Both the position numbers and the translations under genes were made by a program. Source: Notospermus geniculatus (lineage: Eukaryota > Nemertea > Pilidiophora > Heteronemertea > Lineidae). Taken from it: a stretch of 64,000 nucleotides of DNA. Of this stretch, positions 22,872 through 35,260 are shown in pieces (within the stretch, counting starts at the first letter, position 1; each line of letters starts with the position of its first letter). The notes below the pieces were generated by a model that had not been told where the DNA came from, ran no database searches, and worked only from the letters and a program-made list of their open reading frames with translations. The DNA is taken from positions 149,894-213,893 of the forward strand of contig NMRB01000148.1 in assembly GCA_002633025.1 (NCBI GenBank), given 5' to 3'.

Positions 22872-23639
22872 AACCCGTGTAGGCTATGCTACAGGAATAT
22901 GCACCAAAATCGCAGTTATAAGGTCACAGAGACCCGGCTTGCCAATGGAATCTTATCATATCAAAAGCGTCAGTGTCAGGACTTCCATTGTAGCCTGCTG
23001 TTTGGTCAGCAATGCCGACCATCACCAACAGAAGCTGGACCCCCGCAATGCTAGACCGCTGTAACCTTTTGGTGTATACATTTACTGTGCGCTTTGTCTA
23101 TGATATTTAGCAGTAGCAGCTTAGCCAAGCATGATGAACCGCCCCTCAAAGTTAGTACCACAATTAATGGCCCCAAACAGTAAAACTTAATTGCCATTCG
23201 GTTTTCAATCCATAGCAAAACAAGCCTTCTATCCTCAGTATTCTCACTTTGACATGCAAGAATCACATATTTTACCACGAGTCCTATTCATTCTTTACAG
23301 ATGCATTAAATTCGCCCAGTGATGCATGGTGTCATTTGCAATGTATCCGACAGAGAGACCGGGAATTATTCAGGAATATGCTAATAACGGAATATTCACA
23401 TTACGACTGCTTTCATAATGGCAAGATTTATATTAAGACTATTAAAGCCAAGTATATGAGTATCGCCATCGAGTTCTTTCGATAGCTGAAGCGTCAGTTC
23501 CAGTACCATCAGGCAGAAACGGTAGTTCAGGTTGTTCCAGGGTTTTGAGGATTTTCTGTTTGTGTCTTCTTGGTTTAGTGTGATTTAGTGAGGTAATCTA
23601 AAAAGGAAGCCATATCATTCTTGCCATTGCCAGCTCATA

Positions 23640-23911
23640 TACACTGAAAGCCTTTGCATAGGCAAGCTGCCTAATATAGGTTAGGCGTTATCTCACCCCC
23701 GGAATATCTATCATGTTAGGCATTTTGCCTTATGTTCCTTTTTTAGGCAATGCTTTGGGCATTTTACCCAATCTTTACATTAGGCGATCTCCCTAAGGCA
23801 TTGCCTAAGGCATAGGCAAAATGCCTAACATGATTGGCATTCTGGGGATGAGATCATGCCCAACATACTATCAGGCATCTTGCCTAAGCAAACTCAACGG
23901 CTTTCAGTGTA
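23640..23911. mobile_element. MITE with TACACTGAAAGCC ends, block B copy
   Basis: Same element as 7981-8255. Confidence 0.8.
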
Positions 23912-24883
23912 CCTGTAGTCTTCGTCTGTGGACAGAGACTCTTCGAGGTTTGTCAGTCAAATTCTTACAAAAATCGGTTTTAGCGATAAAAATATTTCTG
24001 GCTTATATCGTGACAGTGGTTTCCACTACAAAACCTCAAAACGCTTCTGTCTCTCCAGAAATCGTTCTGGATACGCCAACAGCAAATTATCACTTGTTCC
24101 TTTCAAAAACAGTCTACAAAAGGCCTTTTTACACGGTGGGGTGCGTTCCGGATCGAGACTAGATCGAAGAGGGTTCGGTTATTTTTCCCCGTGTAAAAGC
24201 GAAACAACTAGCGGACATTTTTTACACCCTGTTCTCAACTGCCACTCCATCTCGACGATGTTCCACCAAGAAAACAGTAATAGCATCCTCGTTATCCTAA
24301 TTTACCGTCCATTAGGAGCCCATAGTGCCTCCCGCCGAGATGTTTTCCTCCGATTTCCCTGCTTCTCCCCAAACAAAGCTTCTCCGAAAGCTCGTCTTAC
24401 TCGAACCAAGAAAGCAAGGCGACAGTGTTTCATGCAGCACACAGCGTCCGCCGGAAATGCGTTCTGGCGGCTCGTCGACTTCTGATGAATTCAGTATTCG
24501 TGTTCACACTGTTCTGAGCCGTTAGAGAGGGAGAGGGTAATTACTAAGAGCCCAGGGACGCTGTCGTTTTCTCCACGTTCAACCGAGGTCGGTGACTTCG
24601 TCTCATCACGAAATGTACCGGAAAAAAGTGTATCGAACATGTATTGAAACATGGCACGATTTCGAGTGTGTATTGAAATATTTGTTCTGTCACGTCCAGG
24701 TTCGTGATGTTGAATTCACCAGACGTTTACGCCGCTGGTTCCTTTCCCATGTTGATCAGACGAGATATAGAACGATACTAAACACATACATGTACCGTAC
24801 GTGTTGAAATAGTGAAAAAGATGCATTGAATTCTTCCTGTAATCCTCATACGGCATCGAAAGTGTACTCTCAGAACCTTGTAT

Positions 24884-24947
24884 AACAAAAAAAAGATTTA
24901 CATGAAGAAAGAAAATTTTTCTTCATGTAAATCAATTTTTTTTGGTT
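24884..24947. repeat. Long AT-rich hairpin, block B copy
   Basis: Matches 9054-9117. Confidence 0.7.
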
Positions 24948-25763
24948 AAGTTGTATTTTTCCACAAAAATTTACATCCGAGTTTTTCACTTATAAATGTT
25001 TTTTTTCAAAACCGCCGCGTATGTCAGTCTATGTGCGAGTCAAAACCTGTAAATATTAGTGGGCAAAATAGTTTTTCTTTCCTCTTGTGAAATTTTGTTT
25101 TTGTCACGTACAGGGTTTGATAGTACACCGTAGATATACTTGTATGTTCTTCAACCACTTTCAAAAATGACCGGTAGTCGCTGGGTCGTGTTCCTATCTT
25201 CATGCTAACTTCATATTTACGATCGATTATCCTCTTAATCCATTATGTGGAGAAGAGAAGTGTGGACAAAAATGACGCCAAAATTTGTAGATCGTTACAT
25301 CAATAATTCTAGTCTCACATCACATAACCACTAAATCTTTCACTGTTGAGTAAATTTTCAGCAGCCTTCCACTTTGCCATTCAGCTCACGTCAAGAAGGA
25401 GAGCGAGGAATCTCCTCCAGGTCACTATGAGTGATGGATGATGATATATATCCGGGAAACCCTCCTGGCTTTAAAATGGTCAACACTCGAACATCCATCT
25501 CTATTTTGTCTCATTGTCTCTTCTGGTCCAAATGTAATCAAATATTCTGTTTTTGACATAACACCGCTTAAATTGGTACCGTATTTATTTGGTACCGTAT
25601 TTATTTTCCTGTGTACTACATGTACTTCTTCTTCATACGTAGCAGTTTTCTGAATAATTCTGGGAACAACAAGATTCCATATCTTTATACGATGCCAAAT
25701 AAGATTGACTTAGCCTGGTCGATGACTGGGGGTTGAAACAATAATTGTTGAAAGTAGGGATTA

Positions 25764-25991
25764 AGCAGATTGATGATACTTTTTCGTTGGTACAAACAGA
25801 TTGATGATGCCTGTATTCGTGAGTAAACAGATTGGTGATACCTTTAGTGAGTATAAACTGATTGATGATACCTATTCGTGAGTACAAATTGATGATGCCT
25901 GTATTCGTGAGTAAACAGATTGATGATACCTTTTAGTGAGTACAAACAGATTACTAATACCTGGTAGTGAGTACACACTGATTGATGATGC
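25764..25991. repeat. Minisatellite, about 29-31 bp unit, block B copy
   Basis: Same unit order and length as 10203-10431. Confidence 0.85.
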
Positions 25992-26182
25992 CTTCTAGAG
26001 AAATTGGAGATGTCTGAAAGGCTACTCGCTTTTCTTCTACATTGCCTAGTGAAATGATACGGGTTTATAAGTGTGTTAATTGCCCCTCAACTATGTAGGA
26101 GCTTTTAGGTAGCTAGCAATGAGGTGCACGTGCACAGTGAAGCACAGACGTATGTACTATATGTCCTGATGTGCACCTCACA

Positions 26183-28298
26183 GCAGTTTGTTTCCCAACT
26201 GAATAGGCTACCATATACCTCAGAAGTGTGCATTTGTCTGCACAACGTACTTACCGAAGAGTAACACTAATGGTAAAGATTTTTTTAAGTCTCGAAATTA
26301 TTCGTTCCATACCTACTAATGCATATTCTAATACAGCAGCACTTAATATTCTTAAGAAAAGCCTCCATTACCCATGTAAAGAACCAAAACAGAAGGCGAT
26401 AAAATGCATTTTCTTTCACATAATCACTTAAAGCCACTAGTCAAGATTGCAAATATGCGTGTGGGACTTCCTGTCGTCTGGAGAATGCTTTTAGGTTGAT
26501 GTTTGCGCGGGGAAAGACTCGTTTCTCGTCCCACTTGGGGCAACAAGGGTTCCCATTTCAAATGGACTCCTACTTCACCAGCGCACGATGATCCGGGTTC
26601 TTCTCGGAGTGTACTACACCCTATTTGATCCCGCGACAGCAGGATATCTAGATCAAGTGCTAAAGTGCATCCGATATCTTAGAAGATATCCTCGATTCGA
26701 ATCCGAAATGCTACCAACAACGTGCTGATTTCGTTTAGTGCTTCTCTTTTCATTCTTAAGGTATTTGAAATGCTTTTATTCCTGCCGTTATTTCAATGCT
26801 CTGTATCCGAGGGCTTCTGCAACTTGACAGTAAAAGATATTTGAAAGGAATCAATATTGGATAAAATTCTATTCAGTTTTCAGTTTTGTTCGCGTGCTGG
26901 ATCTTTCAGAGACATTTCAGTTGTATGTAAGCTTTCGACAGCCCCGCCATTTTGGTTTTACGATGATTTTGTGCGCGCGCACTTATCTGGTGGGCAGACC
27001 AACGCATATGATTGGTCGGGAGATACGAATTTGCTCACCAGATGTAACTGCGCATGTGCAGTTTGCAAAAAAAATCCAAGATGGCGGGGCCGTCGAAACA
27101 ATGAATTGATGATATCAACAGTATCGGGCTCCGCCCCCAAACAAACATGACTTCCGTTTCAAAAATGACTTAAATATTTACGCCCCTCTTCCCTGAAAAC
27201 TGCTTTTGGTGTCCGAGTATATTAAGCTCTCGGGAAAGTAATATGTCATTTTGATCAATCGGTCCTTGTATTGATAATGGGATGTGTCCTGCTTCGGCAG
27301 CGGGAGGCCCGCAACAGGGTCTCTCTGAAAGTGTCTCTTTCCACCAGAGGGGTCCACAGTGGGTGTTTCTATTGATATCGTATGAATCACGGCACTCGCT
27401 AATGAGACGTGACCCCGTCATGTGCCTCAATAGCGCTCTCAATAACTTCCAACTCCGATATGAAAACTGTCATAGATTGGCAAGAATAATATCCCTGTGG
27501 AAGGAAATCACCGGATCCTTAGTTTGATCAGAGACGGAGGCAGGAAACGCCAACAAAGAGTAAGCATAAAGCTCCAGAGACGACAAAGTGCGCGGGAAAT
27601 TAGGAGAGATGCATTAAGTAAAAGATCTGGTACCGGTTATTAGCGTTTTTGTTCCCCTGCCAGATCGATCACTGTTACCATAGTAACTCTTCCGGCAACG
27701 GAACAAATTTAAGTGCTTGAGGGGTAAAAGGCCTATTAGAGTAAAATAAGTTATTTTATCAAATAAATATATTAGGTTTACGTGCGTGTGGTGTTATTAG
27801 ATGACTTGGGGCGCCGGGTTCCGTTCCGCTTCCACAAATTATAACTTCCCGCAGCGGTTGCTTGTAAAAGGCGACAGGGATTTTGATTAAGACGGAGCCT
27901 GGGGAGGAAGTTGGAACAGTAAACGGTGATTTGGACATTTCCAATCACATTACTTTCTATAGAAAGCGGCTGTCAGCCGCTGAATATATTAGAGATACCG
28001 GGAAGTGATGGAGGAAGGCTTGTTGATAAGCCCGTGTCCGAACCGGGCGAGTCTATTCACCGTTCTCCCGGTGATTTTATCTCGCAACGATAAAGAAAGC
28101 AGGCGAATTAATGAAAGATTTGTTAGACGTTATCTCGCGAGTGTTCGCGGGAATTGGCGTTAACTTTTCAAAACAGTGTCACCGGGAGAGGTTTCCCCGC
28201 GGAAAATTTATATTTGTTTGCTGATAAAGGTTGGCTGGGTCATCATGAATTTATGGATTGATTTCCATCCGAAGATTAAGGCCGTAGGAGGTGCTGTG
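26183..28298. other. Block B segment missing from block A; no gene recognised
   Basis: Contains a YY1-type CAAGATGGCGGGGC at about 27077 beside a GCGCGCGC stretch, features common in TATA-less promoters. Short overlapping open frames without domain signature. Confidence 0.35.
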
Positions 28299-28871
28299 TC
28301 TGGGGGATGGTTGTTGGTAGGCAGTATGGCCTAGATTGGTTCCCGTTCTAACCTCTAGGCTAATACTCAGACCGGTGTAACGTGTGACATTACCATAGAT
28401 TGACGGACTTGACAATGAGCGACAAACGGAAACAGTGAATCTGTCATGTTTCCCAGTGTGTTCCAAAGAATGGGAAGTCACACAGAAAAATGGCCACACC
28501 GAAAAACGTTACACCTATATCGCCTGCCGTCCATCACGTGACCGGCCGAAAAGCAGCTGAAAGAAAACGCGTTGATTGGCTAAGTCGGCTGCGTTACGGC
28601 TGATCACGTGATAATGGGCGGCAGCCGATACCGATCGCAGAATTGGCCCTAGCGGTGAGATCGGGAACCAATGTAAGTGTGGCACTTGTTTCAGCTTTTG
28701 GTTGCATACAGGCCCCAATACTATATCAAACTCTGTGCACTAGCTTTAGAGAGCAGAAATAACTGACATTGTTTCTACAAAATGTAGTGATCGCGTTTTA
28801 CTCGCACTTGATCCCCTTTCAGTCATCCGTTTTTAATCCCCTCCGTAGTCTAAACACGCAATCAAATGTAA

Positions 28872-30542
28872 ACAAGCTCTGATTTAATTTTCAAGCTTAA
28901 AATGATTCATAACCTTGATGGTAATGCGTTGTGCTCTGTAAGTATTTTTGCATCGCGCTCCATTCCCCCAAACCCCAGAAACGCATTAGAACGCTGTAAA
29001 AAGGAAATCGCTGACATTTATTTTATCCTGCTCGGCGATCATTCAAACTCCCTTTGTTCCAAGTTAGGCTATGTTGTCTCGATCACATGATTGATCAGCT
29101 TTTTGTGGTGATTCGTCCCCCTCAGCCGACGATTCAGAGCATGTCAATGCATATGTACACGTTGATTCCAAGCCGGCTATTCGACTCGCCGGAAATTACG
29201 TTGAATTAGTTGGTGACAGCGTAAGTTACGGATCCATCACAAGGAGGCTGGAGATGGCCTCTGTTTTATGCTTCCTGATCATTTGTGTTTTCTTTACGGT
29301 TAAATCGTCAAGAAAAAGTGACGTGCGGCGTTCTGAAAACAAAGTTTAAGACAACAATGGATCACGTGTTCATTGTGGCAGACGGCGCCCCGCGCATGCG
29401 CATTGAACATTTGCGGAGTAAACGCCGGAAATGATCAGATTAAATTGCCAAGATAAAGACTATGAGTTTAACATAGTTAGATGTCATGAATTGAAATGAC
29501 GGGAAAATGCAAATCATGAAATTTCTGAGGTGGAAATGTCTTTTTTATGCAGTACAACACTATTAATTTTCAAAAAAGACGCTTTCGGGGAATCGTACTT
29601 TGCCTCATAATAAATACAGCCTACGGCGGTTAAATAAAAGAATGAAATTTAAAAAATCCTTCGTGTGGGAAAAATGAACTCAACCCCAGATTGGAACGTG
29701 ATGAGTCCTTTGGCCAGAGTTACATAACTTTCTCTCCGCAATTACATGTATGTGCAATGTGTCCGCATGCCGGATAGATTGCAGGCACGGGGTAATTGTT
29801 GTCAAACATATTCGTATATTTTGTTTTTGTTACCGCCGATATCATAATGTCAGGTTCATGGTGACCGATACCGGTGCCTTGCCGAGGTTAACATCTCAAA
29901 TATCACTAGAGAGTTTATCTAAGAGTTTTCGCCCGTACGAGCCGCATGCTGAACGACTCTCCAAGACCTCCTACGCCTCTTCCGCTAATTAAATACAGTT
30001 TTTGGACGCTGACGTCTTCTCGAGTTGACGTAGCATGAAGGTTGTTTGTGTAGATTTCTCTAGAGTTATGATTGTTCGATTCTTGTTTCCGCCCGGCGTC
30101 GAGTGTTGGCATGTGACTCGAACGGATCGCGCGCCGCCGCGCGATGAGCGCAAACCCTGGTTGTTGAACCATGCCGCGTGCCCCCAATGCGTCCCCGGGC
30201 CTCGGCGAGGGCGGGGTGGGGCAAGAGTAAACAAAGATAGGCAACCTCCCATTGTCACCTGTATCCTCGATGGCCCTTCAGAGATCTCACCTCTGGAGTT
30301 GAGCAGCTAATTTCTATACAACACCAAAGTGGAACTCATTCCGTTTGTAGTACAAAACTACTTAATAGTCTGCAGACGGCTATTGATTCTTCGAGAATTC
30401 GCCCTCGAGATCAAGGGTGCACTGCAGACCAGTTACACACGTAGCTTGTTAACTTGATAACAGACAAGAGAAGGAAAGAGAAACAGTAATTTATATTTGA
30501 TATAAACGAACCTCTTGCCAGATTATTAAAATTGTGCTCCTG
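28872..30542. other. Single-copy non-coding stretch with promoter-like motifs
   Basis: No exon recognised. A GCGCATGCGC palindrome (NRF1-type site) is at about 29393 and a GC-rich, CpG-rich patch at about 30105-30225. These are typical of CpG-type promoters, but no first exon can be assigned. Confidence 0.35.
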
Positions 30543-30910
30543 CTTGATCGAGAGACTTGTTTGATGGAGTAATTTTTCTATCCGACTCCCGCCACCTACG
30601 CCAATAGCTCATTTGCATAAACCCCGCCATCCCCAAGGTGATGATCCAAAAATAGGTCGACGAAAAAATAACGTACTTCGTCGGGTTGAGTGTCGGTGAC
30701 ATTTCATGTCGATTTTTTTATTTCATCCGGATCCCAAGTCACCTAAGCAAATAAGGGACCACCGTTTCAATTCCATGTCGTGTGTAAAAAAGGGAACTTT
30801 ATCAGCTGAAGATATCGTTGCCTTTCCCTACTCAAACTGCGGCAAAGAAAATGAGGCAAAATTTAGATTTCGCTCATTGGAAAATATTAATCATCTAAAT
30901 GTAGCAATCA

Positions 30911-31026
30911 GGGCCCTGTTTCATAAAGTGACTTTAAGCTAATGGTACATGTACCTATAACCAAACGGAAAATGTATTGAAATTAATGCTACAATTAGCT
31001 TAAAGTCACTATATGAAACAGGTCCC
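30911..31026. mobile_element. MITE with GGGCCCTGTTTCATAAAG ends
   Basis: Inverted arms GTTTCATAAAGTGACTTTAA / TTAAAGTCACTATATGAAAC. Second copy in C2 at 33843-33948. Confidence 0.75.
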
Positions 31027-31222
31027 AGATCTTAATATAAATGTAAATCTCCAAAAATGGAAATGACATGACATTTTTCTTCAGGAAAATCATCCCTGAA
31101 ACTTCAACACTGAAAAGAAACGTAGTGTTGCCCTTACACACCGAACACCGAAAATCAAGTTACCTGAGCAGAACACCAATTTTCAGTGTTAGACCGGAAT
31201 AAACACTGAAAATCTATGTTTT

Positions 31223-31486
31223 ACTCTAAGCAACTCCAAGATACAGAATAGCACAAAATTGACACACAAAATGATAATAAGCAAGAAGTCAATCTCCAGA
31301 ATTCACCGTGACAAATTTTCGACCCCAACCGGGGTCTTTTTCAAGTGGAACTTTACAATCTGAAACTCTAGAAAAGTCTTTTCTATAGAGTTTCAGATTG
31401 TAAAGTTCCACTTGAAAAAGACCCCGGTTGGGGTCGAAAATTTGTGAATTCTGGAGATTGACTTTTTGCTTATAACTCTAAGCAAC
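31223..31486. mobile_element. Hairpin element with 12-bp target duplication, C1 only
   Basis: ACTCTAAGCAAC occurs at 31223-31234 and 31475-31486; C2 has one near-identical copy and no insert. The body is a giant hairpin: about 85 bases from GAAGTCAATCTCCAGAATTC through GACCCCAACCGGGGTC to GAAACTCTA, a very short loop, then the complement. Pieces of the family are at 7030-7228, 51300-51330 and 62605-62660. Confidence 0.85.
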
Positions 31487-32156
31487 CCTGATTTTCGATG
31501 TTCTCAATGTAAGGAAACATTACCTTTTTCAGTGTTCCCCAACATAATTACATACGGGCATGATTTGAAACAAGACATTGCAGAATCAAGCACCCTTAAC
31601 ACTAAATGGAACACCACGATTTAAATTAGTGTTAATTTACATTACATTCTGTATGATCATATACCAGACACACAGACCAAGACGGAAGGAAGTCCTAGAG
31701 AATCTGATTCTTCAAAATTGAGCCAATATACGTTAAGATCTTCTCAAGCGTTTTAGCGAATGTATCACAAGATCTCTTTAGGATGGCGAACATTGTTCCT
31801 TTTATTACATAGTTCCTTCCTCCGATGTCAGGAATGCATACGCACCACTCTACCTGTCAGCGTTCGTTTGTTTTTACTGTACGTTACGAACAGAGGAGCG
31901 TGTGGGAAACTTCTGGAGCTTTTACTTGAAGTGGTTCATTTCCTCCCCAGATCCCGGCCAGACCTCTTGTGCTTGTTACTTCTGAGGATCGGGCAAGTGC
32001 CCGCCGGGCTCCAGAACAAATAATCCACAATTAATGAAAGTTAGGCTTTTAATTATCATTTGGAGAAAAAACACTACATGTCTACATGCACATGCACATG
32101 TACATGTAGACATGTAGTTTTCTTTAATGCTTACCCGACATGTACATGTTCGTACG

Positions 32157-32265
32157 GGCCGTATTTTAGAATGCTCCTCAACGTAAAGGAGTTCCTCAAG
32201 GCTATTGTTCTCCTGTTGAGAACAATAGCCTTCAGGAACTCCTTTACATTGAGGAGCATTGTACA
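32157..32265. repeat. Hairpin MITE, right arm truncated
   Basis: GAATGCTCCTCAACGTAAAG and its near-complement. In C2 (35142-35260) the palindrome is complete out to GGCCCGTATTTTAG. Confidence 0.75.
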
Positions 32266-32900
32266 CGTGGTATTCATATGCTGATGTGAATTAAACCGTG
32301 ATGTGTTCCGCATTTCCTTTATGTTGAAGTACATGCACTTTTGATACATTGTATCAAAAAGCAATGCATGTACTTCCACATAGACTTCCATGTAATGTAT
32401 GTGAGAAAAATATCGCAGACGCAAAAGTTGAGGCGAAGACATGCTTTGAATACTTGCTTTTTGATTGTATGCGTGAAGTAGTTTATTTTTTTCCTTATCT
32501 TTTATCTCTACATCCTCCTGAAATGTATACCCCGTGTACGGACACGTTTAGGTACACTCCTTTGTCGAGAGGAATGTCATCTTCCGAAGTGCATGTATTA
32601 CGGCACGGCGACAAAAGAATAACATTCATGACATGCTCACGAGAAACCTGACTTGGAAACGATATTTAAATCCCGGCAAATACAGAAACGGATATTTTGA
32701 CAACAGGACGGCGTCGCTTTGTTAGCCACGTTGTCCGACAATGACAACAACACTTTGGCCATGTGCTAGAGACGCCTGTTGGACGCATGCCCGGTGCCCC
32801 CGCACGATGGACGTGAGGAATCGGGTTCCGCGAAGAAAAAATCCCACAACTGTTGCAGATATTTTCGCAAGTTACATGTACGCTGTTTTCTCTAAAAAAA

Positions 32901-33472
32901 TACGCCGTGACTATTTGCACAGCAAGTTACTGTGAAAATAGTAGTTCTCGCACTGCTTACACAGCAGATTCTAACCAATGAAAACGCGAGGTTCATAATG
33001 AGGATGCACTACGATAATTTATGCACGGAGCGTATTAAACAACGAAGTGATTATTCACACGCCTAATCTTCAGTTCAGTCAGCTAGACTGGCGCAGTGGA
33101 AAGATGGAGTGGACTGAACCCAAAGGTCGCGGGTTCGAATCCCGGTAGGCCTAGTCCTTTTTAGTTTTTTTTTCTTACTTTCTTTTTCTTTTCTCTTTTC
33201 TTTTCACTGTTGTGACTCTTTGAAATTTCTACATGGAATAGTTGGTTAATTAATCCTTTCTTAGTGGTGACACTGATAAACACGGCTACAACTTGGGAAC
33301 ATCACACCCTGGTATTCGGACTCATCCCCTACTCTGACTCACAACCTCAGAGGAATTAGCTATCCTACTGACGCTAACCGACAGAATGCGTAACATATAC
33401 ATGTAGGTCTGGTGTCTAAGATCATATTTTGCTAATTTTCGGTCAAAATGTGCATGAAAAGCACGTTTTTCC
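32901..33472. other. Spacer between C1 and C2
   Basis: Unique sequence with the tRNA-like element and a C/T-rich tract (about 33155-33210); nothing else recognised. Confidence 0.4.
33083..33154 (+). pseudogene. tRNA-like sequence (degenerate, or head of a SINE)
   Basis: 72 nt with a TGGCGCAGTGGA A box and a GGTTCGAATCCC B box. CTAGACT pairs with GGCCTAG apart from one mismatch and one wobble. A 3-bp stem with loop ACTGAAC would place anticodon TGA. No convincing D stem, so a working tRNA is unlikely. A pyrimidine-rich tract follows. Confidence 0.5.
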
Positions 33473-33473
33473 N
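33473..33473. other. Collapsed assembly gap (N) at the start of block C2
   Basis: Homology to 30543 onwards begins at the very next base. Confidence 0.9.
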
Positions 33474-33842
33474 CTTGATCGAGAGACTTGTTTGATGGAG
33501 TAATTTTTCTATCCGACTCCCGCCACCTACGCCAATAGCTCATTTGCATAAACCCCGCCATCCCCAAGGTGATGATCCAAAAATAGGTCGACGAAAAAAT
33601 AACGTACTTCGTCGGGTTGAGTGTCGGTGACATTTCATGTCGATTTTTTTATTTCATCCGGAACCCAAGTCACCTAAGCAAATAAGGGACCACCGTCTCA
33701 ATTCCATGTCGGGTGTAAAAAAGGGAACTTTATCAGCTGAAGATATCGTTGCCTTTCCCTACTCAAACTGCGGCAAAGAAAATGAGGCCAAATTTAGATT
33801 TCGCTCATTGGAAAAAATTATTCATCTAAATGTAGCAATCAG

Positions 33843-33948
33843 GGGCCTGTTTTATAAAGTGACTTTAAGCTGATGGTACCTATAACCAAACGGAAAATGT
33901 ATTGAAGTTAATGCTACAATTAGCTTAAAGTCACTTGAAACAGGTCCC
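33843..33948. mobile_element. MITE with GGGCCTGTTTTATAAAG ends, block C2 copy
   Basis: Matches 30911-31026. Confidence 0.75.
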
Positions 33949-35141
33949 AGATCTAAATATAAATGTAAGTCTCCAAAAATGGAATTGACGTGACATTTTT
34001 CTTCAGAAAAATCATCCCTGAAACTTCAACACTGAAAAGAAACGTAGTGTTGCCCTTACACACCGAACACCGAAAATCAGGTTACCTGAGCTAAACACCG
34101 ATTTTCAGTGTTAAGTGTTAGACCGGAATAAACACTGAAAGTCGGTGTTTTGCTCTAAGCAACCCTAATTTTCGATGTTCTCAATGTAAGGAAACGTCAC
34201 CTTTTCAGTGTTCCCCAACATACATGTAACTCTACGTACGGGCATGATTTGAAACAAGACATTGCAGAATCAAGCACTCTTAACACTAAATGGAATACCA
34301 CGATTTAAATTAGTGATAATTTACATTACATTCTGTATGATCATACGCCAGACACAAAGACCAAGACGGAAGGAAGTCCTAGAGAATCTGATTCTTCAAA
34401 ATTGAGCCAATATACGTTAAGATCTTCTCAAGCGTTTTAGCGAATGTATCACAAGATCTCTTTAGGATGGCGAACATTGTTCCTTTTATTACATAGTTCC
34501 TTCCTCCGATGTCAGGAAAGCATACGCACCACTCTACCTGTCAGCGTTCGTTTGTTTTTACTGTACGTTACGAACAGAGGAGCGTGTGGGAAACTTCTGG
34601 AGCTTTTACTTGAAGTGGTTCATTTCCTCCCCAGATCCCGGCCAGACCTCTTGTGCTTGTTACTTCTGAGGATCGGGCAAGTGCCCGCCGGCCTCCAGAA
34701 CAAATAATCCACAATTAATGAAAGTTAGGCTTTTAATTAATCATTTGGAGAAAAAAATACATGTCTACATGCACATGCACATGCACATGTAGAAATGTAG
34801 TTTTCTTTAATGCTTACATGTACATGTACATGTTCATACACATGTACATGTACATGCACATGAGTTAATTTTTTATGTTCTTATTTTCCAAAAATATCCG
34901 GGTAGAAAATAATTCTAACATCGCAGAGTTGTAAAAGTGGCTCAATTCGTTATGTTGACAATAATATTTTTCTACATTTTGAAAAAAATACAAGATTTTG
35001 GGCGACATCATTTTCGAGTCTAAATAAAAATCGACTGCGAGTCTAATCTAAATTGTCACATTATGTTAATATTGCTTAAAGAAAACCTGTCAATAGCTGT
35101 TGCTGAAGCAGTTTCTGAAATTAAAATGTATAAAAGTCTAC

Positions 35142-35260
35142 GGCCCGTATTTTAGAATGCTCCTCAACGTAAAGGAGTTCCTTAAGGCTATTGTCCTCCT
35201 GTTGAGAACAATAGCCTTCAGGTACTCCTTTACGTTGAGGAGCATTCTAAAATATGGGCC
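35142..35260. mobile_element. Hairpin MITE with GGCCCGTATTTTAGAATG ends
   Basis: 119-bp palindrome; complete version of 32157-32265. Confidence 0.8.

Larger units (their letters stand above)
15701..28871. repeat. Block B: second copy of the large duplicated segment
   Basis: Collinear with block A. It starts at the TTAA that also forms the right edge of a MITE (15447-15704) and ends at about 28871 where A and B diverge. It carries a SINE (19971-20265) and a small TIR element (16797-16969) that A lacks. It lacks the elements at 8891-9038, 9120-9370 and 10511-11160 that A has. B also contains 26183-28298, absent from A where a single N stands. Confidence 0.9.
30543..32900. repeat. Block C1: first copy of a second duplicated segment
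   Basis: Collinear with 33474-35955. Contains a MITE (30911-31026), a hairpin insertion absent from C2 (31235-31474) and a broken hairpin (32157-32265). Most sequence matches base for base; no coding exon. Confidence 0.9.

Noticed and set aside
29389-29402. Promoter called from an NRF1-type palindrome
   Set aside because: Motif is clear but there is no first exon or transcript evidence nearby, so it is noted only as a motif.
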